A stretch of DNA of 19,163 nt, from assembly GCA_023389455.1 (NCBI GenBank), contig JAEWEJ010000124.1, positions 1-19,163 on the forward strand, in the 5' to 3' direction. The notes beneath the pieces are model-generated. The model searched no databases. It saw only the letters and a list, made by a program, of their open reading frames with translations, and was not told the DNA's origin. The stretch is from Actinomycetes bacterium. GTDB taxonomy: Bacteria; Actinomycetota; Actinomycetes; Actinomycetales; Cellulomonadaceae. This document shows positions 1 through 7,082 of the stretch, in pieces (positions within the stretch are counted from its first letter, which is position 1; each line of letters starts with the position of its first letter). A program made the translations under genes and the position numbers.

Positions 1-2
1 GC

Positions 3-65
3 GTGGCGGCGTCCGGACCGGGGCCCACCCGGCACCCGGCCCCGGACGACGAGGCGCGGCGCTGA
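3..65 (+). CDS. Possible C-terminal tail of an upstream gene (partial)
   Basis: An open frame enters from the left edge and stops with TGA at 63-65, giving about 20 residues rich in Pro, Ala and Arg, with no recognisable motif. Such Pro/Arg-rich ends are common at actinobacterial C-termini, and the next gene on the same strand starts 63 bases later. The fragment is too short to assign a function, and it could be chance open reading in GC-rich DNA. Confidence 0.25.
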   Translation: MAASGPGPTRHPAPDDEARR

Positions 66-128
66 GGCCCCCGCTCACGAGGCCCCGGCGGCTCCGCGAC
101 GCAGCACCCACGGCCTAGGGCGTCGGCC

Positions 129-1145
129 GTGACCTGCACCGTCGACGACGCCACCCGCACGTCGCTCGCACGCGTCGTGGCGCCCCTGGGCACGCTCGTC
201 GCGGCCGAGCGGCTCACCGGTGGCATGTTCGCGACCACGCACCGGGTCACTCTCGCCGACGGCACGCGCGTGGTCGTGAAGACCGCACCGACCGCCACCG
301 AGCGCCTGCTGACCTACGAGCACGACCTGGTGCGCTCCGAGTCGCTCGTGTACGCCCGCGTCGCCGATCGCCCCGACCTGCTGATGCCGCGCCTGCTGCA
401 CTTCGACGGGTCCCGCACCGACCTGCCCGGTGACGTGGTCGTCGCGTCCCACCTGGCGGGGACGCCCTGGGAGGACGCCGGGTTCGGGACGGTCGCGCAG
501 GACCCGCGGGCGGCGCGTGCGCAGCGCGACCTCGGCGCGCTCATGGCGCGGCTGCACACGGTCACCGGCGACCGGTTCGGCTACGTCGGCGCCGTCGCGG
601 CACGTGGGGGCCCGGACGCGCCGCCCGGGCTGCGGCTGCACGGCGCGACCTGGCCCGAGGCGTTCGGCCGCATGGTCGAGGCCGTCCTCGCCGACGCCGC
701 GCGCTGGGACGTCGACCTGCGCCCGGCCACCGTCCGCGCGGCGCTCGCCCGGCACACCGACGCCCTGGCGCAGGTCACCACCCCGGTGCTCGTCCACGGC
801 GACCTGTGGGCGGGCAACCTGTTCGTCGACCCCGACGGCGCGCTCGTCGGCGTGATCGACCCGGAGCGCGCGCTGTGGGGCGACCCGCTGATGGACCTGG
901 TCGGCGCGGACCAGTTCGGCCGGGGCGACGTCGCCCCCGGCCTGCGTGCCGGGTGGGAGCAGGTCACGCCGCTCGTGCTCGACCGGGCGGCCCGCGTCCG
1001 GCTGCTTCTCTACCGGACGTACATGAGCGCGATCCTGCACGTCGAGCTGGTCCCCCGCGGCTACGCGGGCGACTTCGGCGCCTGGTACCGGCGCACGTCG
1101 GGCGAGCTGCTGGACCGGGCGCTGGAGGAGCTGGCCGCGCCCTGA
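129..1145 (+). CDS. Phosphotransferase-family kinase (APH / fructosamine-kinase-like fold)
   Basis: A 338-residue cytoplasmic kinase of the aminoglycoside-phosphotransferase/choline-kinase-like superfamily. Visible elements are an N-lobe with LTGGMFATTHRV (about 29-40) and the likely ATP-binding Lys51, the Brenner-type catalytic loop HGDLWAGNLF at 223-232, and the metal-binding Asp in VIDPE (about 242-246). The HGDLW-GN form and the WGDP motif that follows are typical of sugar or small-molecule kinases such as the fructosamine-3-kinase-like group, so antibiotic resistance should not be assumed. The start is a GTG at 129 with no clear Shine-Dalgarno sequence. TAGGGC at 116-121 sits 7 nt upstream and could be a -10 box of a leaderless transcript, which is weak evidence. 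The gene converges on the MFS gene with only 18 bp between the stops. The substrate is unknown. Confidence 0.85.
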   Translation: MTCTVDDATRTSLARVVAPLGTLVAAERLTGGMFATTHRVTLADGTRVVVKTAPTATERLLTYEHDLVRSESLVYARVADRPDLLMPRLLHFDGSRTDLPGDVVVASHLAGTPWEDAGFGTVAQDPRAARAQRDLGALMARLHTVTGDRFGYVGAVAARGGPDAPPGLRLHGATWPEAFGRMVEAVLADAARWDVDLRPATVRAALARHTDALAQVTTPVLVHGDLWAGNLFVDPDGALVGVIDPERALWGDPLMDLVGADQFGRGDVAPGLRAGWEQVTPLVLDRAARVRLLLYRTYMSAILHVELVPRGYAGDFGAWYRRTSGELLDRALEELAAP

Positions 1146-1163
1146 CCAGGCGGCGGCGGTGCG

Positions 1164-2447
1164 TCAGGGCGTCGGGTGGCGCGCGTCGTAGTCCCAGAAG
1201 GTGCGCTGCGCACGGACCAGCACCCAGACCAGCACCACGCACGCCACGCCACCGAGCACCGGCGCCCACCCCTCGCCGACCCGGGTGGACAACGCCCCCA
1301 GCGCGAGCTCGCCCAGGCGCGGCCCGCCGGCCACCACCACCACGAACACGCCCTGCAGCCGGCCTCGCATGTGGTCGGGGGTGGCCGTCTGCAGGATGGT
1401 CTGGCGGAACACCGACGACACCGCGTCCGACGCCCCGGCCAGCGCGAGCGTCACCACCGCGAGGGCCAGCGCGACGGGCAGCACGCCCCGCGGTGACGTC
1501 GGCCCGGCCGTGACGAGGACCAGCCCGAACGCGACGATCGACAGGCCCCACGCGGTGATCGCCACGGTGATGATGCGCCCCTGCCAGCGCACCCGCGCCA
1601 GGCCCCCGGAGAACAGCCCCGCGAGGATCCCGCCGGCGGCGATGGCCGCCGTGAGCACGCCCGTGGTGGTCTCGCCGCCACCGAGGTACAGCACCCCCAC
1701 GGCCGGGAACAGCACCCGGGGCATCGCCGTGACCATCGCGACGAGGTCGACGAGGAACGTCATGCGGACGTTGGGCTGCGTGCCCAGGTAGCGCAGCCCG
1801 TCGACGACCGAGCCGAGACCCAGGCGCGCCCGCCGCTCCGCCGACGGCTCGGGCGGGACCGGGGGCAGCCGCAGCAGCGCGCTGAGCGCGAACGTGAACA
1901 GGACCGCGTCGACCGCGTACGCCCACACGTACCCGATGCCGGCCACCAGGACCGCCCCGGTCAGCGGCCCGAGGGTCAGGGCGACGTTCCAGCCCATCGT
2001 CTGCAGCGCGTTGGCCGCGGGCATCAGCCGCGGTTCCAGCAGCCGCGGGATGATCGCGGAGCGGGCCGGCGAGTTCACGGCGCCCGCCGCGGACTGGACG
2101 GCGACCAGCGCGTACAGCAGTCCCACGTGCTCGTTGCCGATCGCGGCCTGCACCACCAGCACCAGCACGGCCACCCACGAGACCAGCGACGCGACGACCG
2201 CGACGGTGCGGCGGTCGTAGTGGTCGACGAGCGCGCCCCCGTAAAGACCGAACACGACGAGGGGGACGAGCGCGCAGACGCCCAGCACACCGACGGCCAG
2301 CGTCGAGGCGGTCAGCGCGTAGACCTGCAGGCCGACGGCGACGACGGTGAGCTGCGACCCGAGGTTCGCGACCGACAGCCCCAGCCACAGGCGCCGGAAC
2401 GCCGGGCTCGTGCGGACCGGGGTCAGGTCGACGAGCAGCGAACGCAC
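1164..2447 (-). CDS. MFS transporter, EntS-like exporter family
   Basis: A 427-residue inner-membrane protein of the Major Facilitator Superfamily, close in pattern to the MFS_3/EntS-type exporters. The N-terminus (LTPVRTSPAFRRLWLGLSVANLGSQL) is the typical lead-in to TM1. GGALVDHYDRRTV around residues 70-82 is the family's motif A between TM2 and TM3. About 12 hydrophobic segments can be traced, with a charged central loop (EPSAERRARLGLGSVVDGLRYL). Such proteins usually export siderophores or drugs using the proton gradient, but the substrate cannot be told here. The GTG start at 2447 has no Shine-Dalgarno sequence. A -10-like box lies 7 nt upstream, so the transcript may be leaderless. Gluconokinase lies upstream on the same strand, separated by about 100 bp and a hairpin, so co-transcription is unlikely. 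Confidence 0.88.
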   Translation of the reverse strand: MRSLLVDLTPVRTSPAFRRLWLGLSVANLGSQLTVVAVGLQVYALTASTLAVGVLGVCALVPLVVFGLYGGALVDHYDRRTVAVVASLVSWVAVLVLVVQAAIGNEHVGLLYALVAVQSAAGAVNSPARSAIIPRLLEPRLMPAANALQTMGWNVALTLGPLTGAVLVAGIGYVWAYAVDAVLFTFALSALLRLPPVPPEPSAERRARLGLGSVVDGLRYLGTQPNVRMTFLVDLVAMVTAMPRVLFPAVGVLYLGGGETTTGVLTAAIAAGGILAGLFSGGLARVRWQGRIITVAITAWGLSIVAFGLVLVTAGPTSPRGVLPVALALAVVTLALAGASDAVSSVFRQTILQTATPDHMRGRLQGVFVVVVAGGPRLGELALGALSTRVGEGWAPVLGGVACVVLVWVLVRAQRTFWDYDARHPTP

Positions 2448-2450
2448 CGC

Positions 2451-2466
2451 AGCACCCTACGGTGCT
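2451..2466 (-). promoter_or_regulatory. Candidate -10 box and overlapping palindrome for the MFS gene
   Basis: On the minus strand TAGGGT (2459-2454) fits the actinobacterial TAnnnT -10 pattern and ends 7 nt before the GTG at 2447, the spacing expected for a leaderless mRNA. A perfect 6-bp inverted repeat, AGCACC-ctac-GGTGCT, covers 2451-2466 and overlaps this box, so it could be an operator. No -35 match is evident. The regulator is unknown. Confidence 0.4.
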
Positions 2467-2498
2467 CGGGGCAACCATCCGGACGACCGCACGGCAGG

Positions 2499-2529
2499 CC
2501 GGCCCGCGGCCCGGGCCCGCGCGGGCCGG
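2499..2529 (-). terminator. Hairpin after gluconokinase, putative terminator
   Basis: Perfect 10-bp arms (CCGGCCCGCG at 2499-2508 and CGCGGGCCGG at 2520-2529) flank an 11-nt loop that is itself self-complementary. The hairpin begins about 20 bp past the gluconokinase stop at 2551. There is no T-run, which is normal for actinobacterial terminators. Strong palindromes are easy to find in DNA this GC-rich, so confidence is moderate. Confidence 0.45.
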
Positions 2530-2550
2530 ACGCCGCCCGCGGCCGGGGCG

Positions 2551-3060
2551 TCAGACCTGGACGCCCAGGGCGTCGAGGGCGTCGGCCACGACGACGCGCG
2601 GCGGGCCGAGGACCGGCACGGTCACGCCGTCCTCGTCCTCGCGCAGCGGCTCGAGGGTCGCGAGCTGCGACTCCAGGAGCGTCGGGGGCATCCAGTGCCC
2701 GGAGCGCCGTGCCACGCGCTCACGCAGCACCTCACCGTGCACGTCGAGCAGCACGAACCGCACCCGCCCCGTCGCCGCGCGCAGCACGTCGCGGTACACG
2801 TGGCGCAGCGCGGAGCACGCCACGACCGTCGACGTCCCGGCGGCGGCCAGCCCGCTCATCTCGTCGCGGACCAGCGCGAGCCACGGCCGGCGGTCGTCGT
2901 CGTCGAGCGCGACGCCCGCGCTCATCTTGGCGACGTTGGCCTCGGGGTGCAGGTCGTCACCCTCGAGGAACGGACGCCCGAGGTGGTCGGCCAGCGCCCG
3001 CCCGACCGTCGACTTGCCGGTCCCCGAGACGCCCATGACCACCAGATGCTCGACTCCCAC
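2551..3060 (-). CDS. gntK: Gluconokinase
   Basis: A 169-residue cytoplasmic kinase that phosphorylates D-gluconate to 6-phosphogluconate, feeding the pentose-phosphate pathway. The P-loop GVSGTGKST is at residues 10-18, followed by the GntK hallmark FLEGDDLHPEANVAKMSAG and then DDDRRPWL. ACSALRHVYRDVLR and GHWMPPTLLESQLATLEP are the other family signatures. The length is usual for the family. The frame stays open far upstream, but homology begins with VEHLVVMGVSG, so I chose the GTG at 3060, preceded by a GGTGGTGG purine-rich stretch. The in-frame ATG at about 3034 would cut close to the P-loop. A possible terminator separates it from the ytxH-like gene upstream. No gluconate permease or GntR regulator is visible nearby. 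Confidence 0.93.
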   Translation of the reverse strand: MGVEHLVVMGVSGTGKSTVGRALADHLGRPFLEGDDLHPEANVAKMSAGVALDDDDRRPWLALVRDEMSGLAAAGTSTVVACSALRHVYRDVLRAATGRVRFVLLDVHGEVLRERVARRSGHWMPPTLLESQLATLEPLREDEDGVTVPVLGPPRVVVADALDALGVQV

Positions 3061-3081
3061 GCCACCACCCTGCCATCTCCC

Positions 3082-3135
3082 GGCCGGGCCCCGCCGCGAC
3101 GTCCTGCGATCGTGGACGCCACGCGGGGCCCGGCC
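3082..3135 (-). terminator. Long stem between the YtxH gene and gluconokinase, putative terminator
   Basis: Perfect 13-bp arms (GGCCGGGCCCCGC at 3082-3094 and GCGGGGCCCGGCC at 3123-3135) enclose 28 nt that contain a second 5-bp stem (CGTCC at 3100-3104 with GGACG at 3114-3118). It lies 18 bp past the stop of the YtxH-domain gene and ends about 20 bp before the gluconokinase start. It could terminate the upstream transcript or shape the gntK leader. There is no T-tract. Confidence 0.45.
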
Positions 3136-3152
3136 CGGAGCGAGGCCTGTCG

Positions 3153-3497
3153 TCAGTGGCGCGGCGCGTCGGGGTTGGCGTCGTCCGCGTCGACGAGCGG
3201 ACCGTCCGACGGCTCCCACGTCGAGGCGTCCGCCGTCGACGCGTCGTCGGCGCCGGACGACCCTCCGGAGAACGCGCCCTTGGCCGTCGAGACCGCCTTG
3301 TCCTTCAGCGCGCCGCCCTGCGTCCGGGCGAACTCCGAGGCGGCCTGCTCGGCCTCCTGCACGTACCCCTGCACGCGCGGGTCGTGCCACGTGTCCGACG
3401 CCCAGCCCTTGATCTTCTCGAACTGCTGGCGCCCGGCCCGGGTGCCCATCAGGTAGCCGACCCCGGCGCCGACGACGAACGCGAGCTTGCCCTTCAT
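3153..3497 (-). CDS. YtxH-domain small protein
   Basis: A 114-residue protein starting MKGKLAFVVGAGVGYLMGTRAGRQQFEKIKGW. A short glycine-rich hydrophobic N-terminal segment (about residues 4-17) is followed by TRAGR and a long amphipathic, charged helix, the pattern of YtxH-like general-stress and cell-envelope proteins. The C-terminal third is acidic and rich in Ser and Asp, probably disordered. The ATG at 3497 is preceded by AAGGAGGACACCC, a near-ideal ribosome binding site, so the much longer upstream open frame should be ignored. The biochemical role of this family is not established. It is monocistronic, with a hairpin downstream. Confidence 0.85.
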   Translation of the reverse strand: MKGKLAFVVGAGVGYLMGTRAGRQQFEKIKGWASDTWHDPRVQGYVQEAEQAASEFARTQGGALKDKAVSTAKGAFSGGSSGADDASTADASTWEPSDGPLVDADDANPDAPRH

Positions 3498-3769
3498 GGG
3501 TGTCCTCCTTCGCGCCGGCCGCGACGGACCGGCGGGTCGTGTGGTCGTGTGGTCGTGCGAGGGCGCCCGTGCACGGCGGGCGACACGCGACGAGCGGCGC
3601 CCACCGGGCCACGTCGCCGGAGTCACCGAGCGTAGGTCCGACCCGGCCCGCCCGCGCGGCGAGCGCCGGACCCGGTGCCCGCGCCGCCCGTCCCGACGCG
3701 CGGCCGCGCTCACGCGGCGCGACACTACGGACATCCCGGCCACCCGGCCGGCGGACCCCGGAGGTCGCC
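3498..3769. other. Divergent intergenic region with a short tandem repeat
   Basis: These 272 bp separate the YtxH-domain gene (-) from the permease (+) and must hold both promoters. The only clear structure is a run of three 8-bp units, GTCGTGTG, GTCGTGTG and GTCGTGCG, at 3536-3559. On the minus strand TACGCT (3634-3629) is a possible -10 box, but I see no convincing -35. No further gene is visible. Confidence 0.5.
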
Positions 3770-5152
3770 ATGGTCGCCACCTCGCCAGCCCCGACAACCG
3801 CCCTCAAGCGCTCGGTCGGCCGCCGGATGCTGCTGGTGTTCGTCGTCGGGGACATCCTCGGCGCCGGCATCTACGCCCTGACCGGCAAGGTCGCCGCCGA
3901 GGTCGGCGGCGCCATCTGGCTCCCGTTCCTCCTCGCGTTCGGCCTGGCGGCGCTGACCGCCACGGCGTACGCCGAGCTGGTCACCCGGTACCCGCGCGCC
4001 GCCGGTGCAGCGGTGTACGCGCAGCGGGCGTTCGGGCGGCCGTTCGTGACGTTCCTGGTGGCGTTCGCCGTGCTGATGAGCGGCATCACGAGCGCCAGCG
4101 CCGCCGCGCGGGCGTTCGGCGGGGACTACCTGGCCGAGCTGGTCACCGTCCCCACGCTCGTCGCCGCGTGGGCGTTCGTGCTGCTCATCGCCCTGGTGAA
4201 CGCCATCGGCGTCTCGGAGTCGGTGCGCGTCAACCTCGTGCTGACCGCGATCGAGATCACGGGCCTGCTGGTGATCCTCGTGATCGGTGCACGGGCCTTC
4301 CTGGCCGGCGAGGGCGACCCGGGCCGGGCCATGACGCTGAGCACCGACGGGCCGGTGTGGATGGCGGTGCTCGGCGGCACCGCGCTCGCGTTCTACGCGC
4401 TGCTGGGCTTCGAGGACTCGGTCAACCTCGCCGAGGAGTGCCGCCACCCCCGCAGCGACTTCCCCCGTGCCCTGTTCGGCGGCATCGCCATCGCGGGCGT
4501 CATCTACCTCGCCGTCGCCTTCACCACCTCGATGCTCGTGGACACCGCGACGCTGGCGGAGTCCACCGGGCCGCTGCTCGAGGTGGTGCGGGTCGCCGGC
4601 CTCGTGTTCCCGCCGTGGCTGTTCGCGCTCATCGCGCTCGTCGCGGTGTCCAACACGGCGCTCATCAACATGATCATGGCCTCGCGCGTGGTCTACGGGA
4701 TGTCGCGCGAGGGCATCGTGCCCGGCTGGCTGGGCCGGGTGGACCGCCGCCGGCAGACCCCGTGGGTCGCGATCGCCTTCACCACGGCGATCGCCCTGAC
4801 CCTCGTGAGCACCGGGGACCTCTCCGGCCTGGCGGACACCACCGTGCTGCTCCTCCTGCTCGTCTTCGCCGTGGTCAACGTGTCGGTCCTGGTGCTGCGC
4901 CGTCGGCCCCACGACCGCGACGACGAGGTCGAGGGCGACGCGCCCCGCGGCTTCCGGGCGCCGACGTGGGCGCCGGTGCTCGGCGCCGTCGTGTCGCTCG
5001 TGCTCGCGTCGCCGCTCACCGGGCGGTCGGCCGACGTGTACGCCCGCGCCGGGCTGCTGCTCGCCATCGGCGTCGTCCTCTACCTGCTCAACCGCGTGCT
5101 CGGGAGGAGCAGCCGCGCCGCGGCCGACGCGGTCGAGCGCTCGGCGGGCTGA
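3770..5152 (+). CDS. APC-superfamily amino acid permease
   Basis: A 460-residue integral membrane transporter of the amino acid-polyamine-organocation superfamily. The N-terminus VGRRMLLVFVVGDILGAGIYALTGKVAAEVGG carries the TM1 GAGIY motif (about 31-35) where the substrate carboxyl group is bound in this family. AYAELVTRYPRAAGAAVYAQRAFGR is the typical TM2-TM3 loop, and about 12 hydrophobic segments follow. FYALLGFEDSVNLAEECRHPRSDFPRALF matches the conserved TM6 region and loop. The ATG at 3770 is chosen because homology begins there and GGAGG lies just upstream, although the frame is open further back. It is followed 84 bp later by the Na+/H+ antiporter in the same direction. The substrate cannot be assigned. 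Confidence 0.9.
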   Translation: MVATSPAPTTALKRSVGRRMLLVFVVGDILGAGIYALTGKVAAEVGGAIWLPFLLAFGLAALTATAYAELVTRYPRAAGAAVYAQRAFGRPFVTFLVAFAVLMSGITSASAAARAFGGDYLAELVTVPTLVAAWAFVLLIALVNAIGVSESVRVNLVLTAIEITGLLVILVIGARAFLAGEGDPGRAMTLSTDGPVWMAVLGGTALAFYALLGFEDSVNLAEECRHPRSDFPRALFGGIAIAGVIYLAVAFTTSMLVDTATLAESTGPLLEVVRVAGLVFPPWLFALIALVAVSNTALINMIMASRVVYGMSREGIVPGWLGRVDRRRQTPWVAIAFTTAIALTLVSTGDLSGLADTTVLLLLLVFAVVNVSVLVLRRRPHDRDDEVEGDAPRGFRAPTWAPVLGAVVSLVLASPLTGRSADVYARAGLLLAIGVVLYLLNRVLGRSSRAAADAVERSAG

Positions 5153-5236
5153 GTCCCGGCAGCACGCGGGCGTACGTTGGGACGGGACGGCGCCCGTCGC
5201 CCGGAGCCCCCTGTCCCCGTCGACCCGAGGTGAAGC

Positions 5237-7018
5237 GTGGACCTGCTCGCCGCCCTCGTCCTGGCCGTCCTCGTGATCGTCGCGGTCACGACCATCGCGC
5301 CGCGCGCAGGGGTCGCCGCGCCGCTGCTGCTCGTCGTCGTCGGTGCGGGCGTGAGCTTCCTGCCGTTCGTGCCGGAGATCGAGATCCGGCCCGAGTGGAT
5401 CCTCGGGGTGGTGCTGCCACCGCTGCTGTACTCCTCGGCCACGACCATCCCGACGATGGACTTCCGTCGCGACCTGCGCACGATCTCCGCGCTCTCGGTC
5501 GTGCTCGTGGTCGTCTCCGCCGTCGTCGTCGGGTTCGCCCTGTCGGCGCTGCTCCCGGACGTCGGCCTGGCGACGGGCATCGCGCTGGGCGCCGTCGTCA
5601 GCCCGACCGACGCCGTCGCCACGTCGATCGTCCGCAACGCCGGGGTGTCGCCACGCGTCGTCACGGTCCTCGAGGGCGAGTCGATGCTCAACGACGCGTC
5701 CGCCCTGGTCCTGCTGCGCTCGGCGATCGTCGCCATGGCAGGCACCGTCTCGCTCCTGGAGGTGGCGGGTGACTTCGTCTTCGCGGTCGTCGTCGCGGTG
5801 GTCATCGGCTACGTCGTCGGCCGGCTGCACGTGTGGGCGCGCGGGCACATCACGCTGACCACGTCGAACGTCGCGATCTCGTTCGTCGTCCCGTTCGTGG
5901 CGTACCTGCCCACCGAGCACCTGGGCGCGTCGGGGCTGGTGGCGGCCGTGACGGCGGGGCTGGTGACGGGCCACGCATCGCCCCGGGCGCTGCGGGCACG
6001 CGACCGCGTCACCGAGGTCGCCGTGTGGCGGACGCTCGAGCTCCTGCTCGAGGGTGCGGTGTTCCTGCTCATGGGCGTGCAGGTGTTCGGCCTCGTCGAG
6101 GACGTGCTCGTCGTGCACGGCAGCCTGTGGGTCGCGCTCGGCCTGGGCGCCCTGACGGGTGCGCTCGTGCTCGCGGTGCGCGCCGCCTTCGTCGCGTGGT
6201 CGGTGTGGGAGCTCGCGCGGCGCACGGACCGCACGCCGCCCGTGCGCGACTGGCTCGAACAGGCCCAGGAACAGCTCGACGGCGGCGAGCTGCCGCAGCC
6301 GCCCGCCGGGCCGGGTCGGGAACGCCGCCACGCACGCCGGCAGGCGCGCGTCGCGGACCGGCGGAGCACGTCCGCGACACGGGAGGGCCGGGAGGGCCAG
6401 GTCGAGGCGGTCGGCCGCCGCGTGCAGCGCAAGATCGCCGACATCGACTACCTCGTCGCCGAGCGCTTCGGGCCGCGCGAGGGCGTGGTGCTCGTGTGGG
6501 CCGGCCTGCGCGGCGCCGTCACCCTGGCGGCGGCCCAGTCGCTGCCGTCGGACACGCCGCAGCGCTCGCTGCTGGTCCTCGTGGCCTTCGTCGTGGCCGC
6601 CGGGACCCTCCTGCTCCAGGGCGGGACGCTGCCCTGGGTGCTGCGGCGACTCGGGCTCGCGGGGCGGGAGGAGCGTGACGAGGCAGCCCTGGCCGCCCTG
6701 CGCGACGACCTGCGGGCGGCCGCGCTGCGCCGGCTGGACGACCCCGGGCTCGTGCAGGCCGACGGGACCCCGTACCCCGCGCGGGTCGTGGAGTGGACCC
6801 GGCGCCGGTTCGCGGCGATGGACGCGCAGGTCACGGCCGACGAGGACCAGCGCGAGGCGGACCGCGCGGCCGGGCAGCGCCTGCTCGTCTCGCTCCTGAC
6901 CACGCAGCGCGTCGAGCTGCTGCACGTGCGCGACCTGGGCACCTACCCGTCGGCCGCCCTCCAGCAGGCACTGGCCGAGCTGGACGCGCTGCAGATCGGC
7001 CTCGAGCTGCGGTCCTGA
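5237..7018 (+). CDS. CPA1-family Na+/H+ antiporter (NhaP-like)
   Basis: A 593-residue cation:proton antiporter that would extrude Na+ (or K+) in exchange for H+. Hydrophobic segments fill residues 1-325. SPTDAVATS (about 122-130) matches the conserved PTDPV element, and EGESMLNDASALV (about 147-159) carries the ion-binding Asn-Asp pair diagnostic of electroneutral CPA1 antiporters. GLRGAVTLA near 423 is the other family signature. A strongly charged stretch of roughly 90 residues (about 327-413, rich in Arg, Glu and Gln) is inserted between membrane segments before it, and a soluble charged tail of about 120 residues ends the protein. The start is a GTG at 5237 with GAGGTGAAGC just upstream. 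It may be co-transcribed with the permease, with an 84-bp gap and no strong hairpin. Confidence 0.92.
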   Translation: MDLLAALVLAVLVIVAVTTIAPRAGVAAPLLLVVVGAGVSFLPFVPEIEIRPEWILGVVLPPLLYSSATTIPTMDFRRDLRTISALSVVLVVVSAVVVGFALSALLPDVGLATGIALGAVVSPTDAVATSIVRNAGVSPRVVTVLEGESMLNDASALVLLRSAIVAMAGTVSLLEVAGDFVFAVVVAVVIGYVVGRLHVWARGHITLTTSNVAISFVVPFVAYLPTEHLGASGLVAAVTAGLVTGHASPRALRARDRVTEVAVWRTLELLLEGAVFLLMGVQVFGLVEDVLVVHGSLWVALGLGALTGALVLAVRAAFVAWSVWELARRTDRTPPVRDWLEQAQEQLDGGELPQPPAGPGRERRHARRQARVADRRSTSATREGREGQVEAVGRRVQRKIADIDYLVAERFGPREGVVLVWAGLRGAVTLAAAQSLPSDTPQRSLLVLVAFVVAAGTLLLQGGTLPWVLRRLGLAGREERDEAALAALRDDLRAAALRRLDDPGLVQADGTPYPARVVEWTRRRFAAMDAQVTADEDQREADRAAGQRLLVSLLTTQRVELLHVRDLGTYPSAALQQALAELDALQIGLELRS

Positions 7019-7082
7019 GGCCCCGCGTGGCGCCCCGCGGGTGCACGCTGGTGCGGAAGGGGCCGACCGGAGGGAGGCACCG

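Noticed and set aside
129..1145. Aminoglycoside resistance gene
   Set aside because: The kinase fold and HGDLWAGN loop are shared with many metabolic kinases, and nothing in the context (mobile element, biosynthetic cluster) supports a resistance role.
3725..6925. Very long open frame on the minus strand (over 1000 codons) opposite the permease and antiporter genes
   Set aside because: It is low-complexity, rich in Arg, His, Gln and Asp, and lies antisense to two genes with clear family motifs. Such frames arise from third-position GC bias. The same holds for long antisense frames opposite the phosphotransferase, uvrA-like, phosphatase and VOC genes.
7022..7041. Hairpin CCCGCG-N8-CGCGGG just after the Na+/H+ antiporter as a terminator
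   Set aside because: A 6-bp stem with an 8-nt loop is expected by chance in DNA this GC-rich, and there is no T-run.
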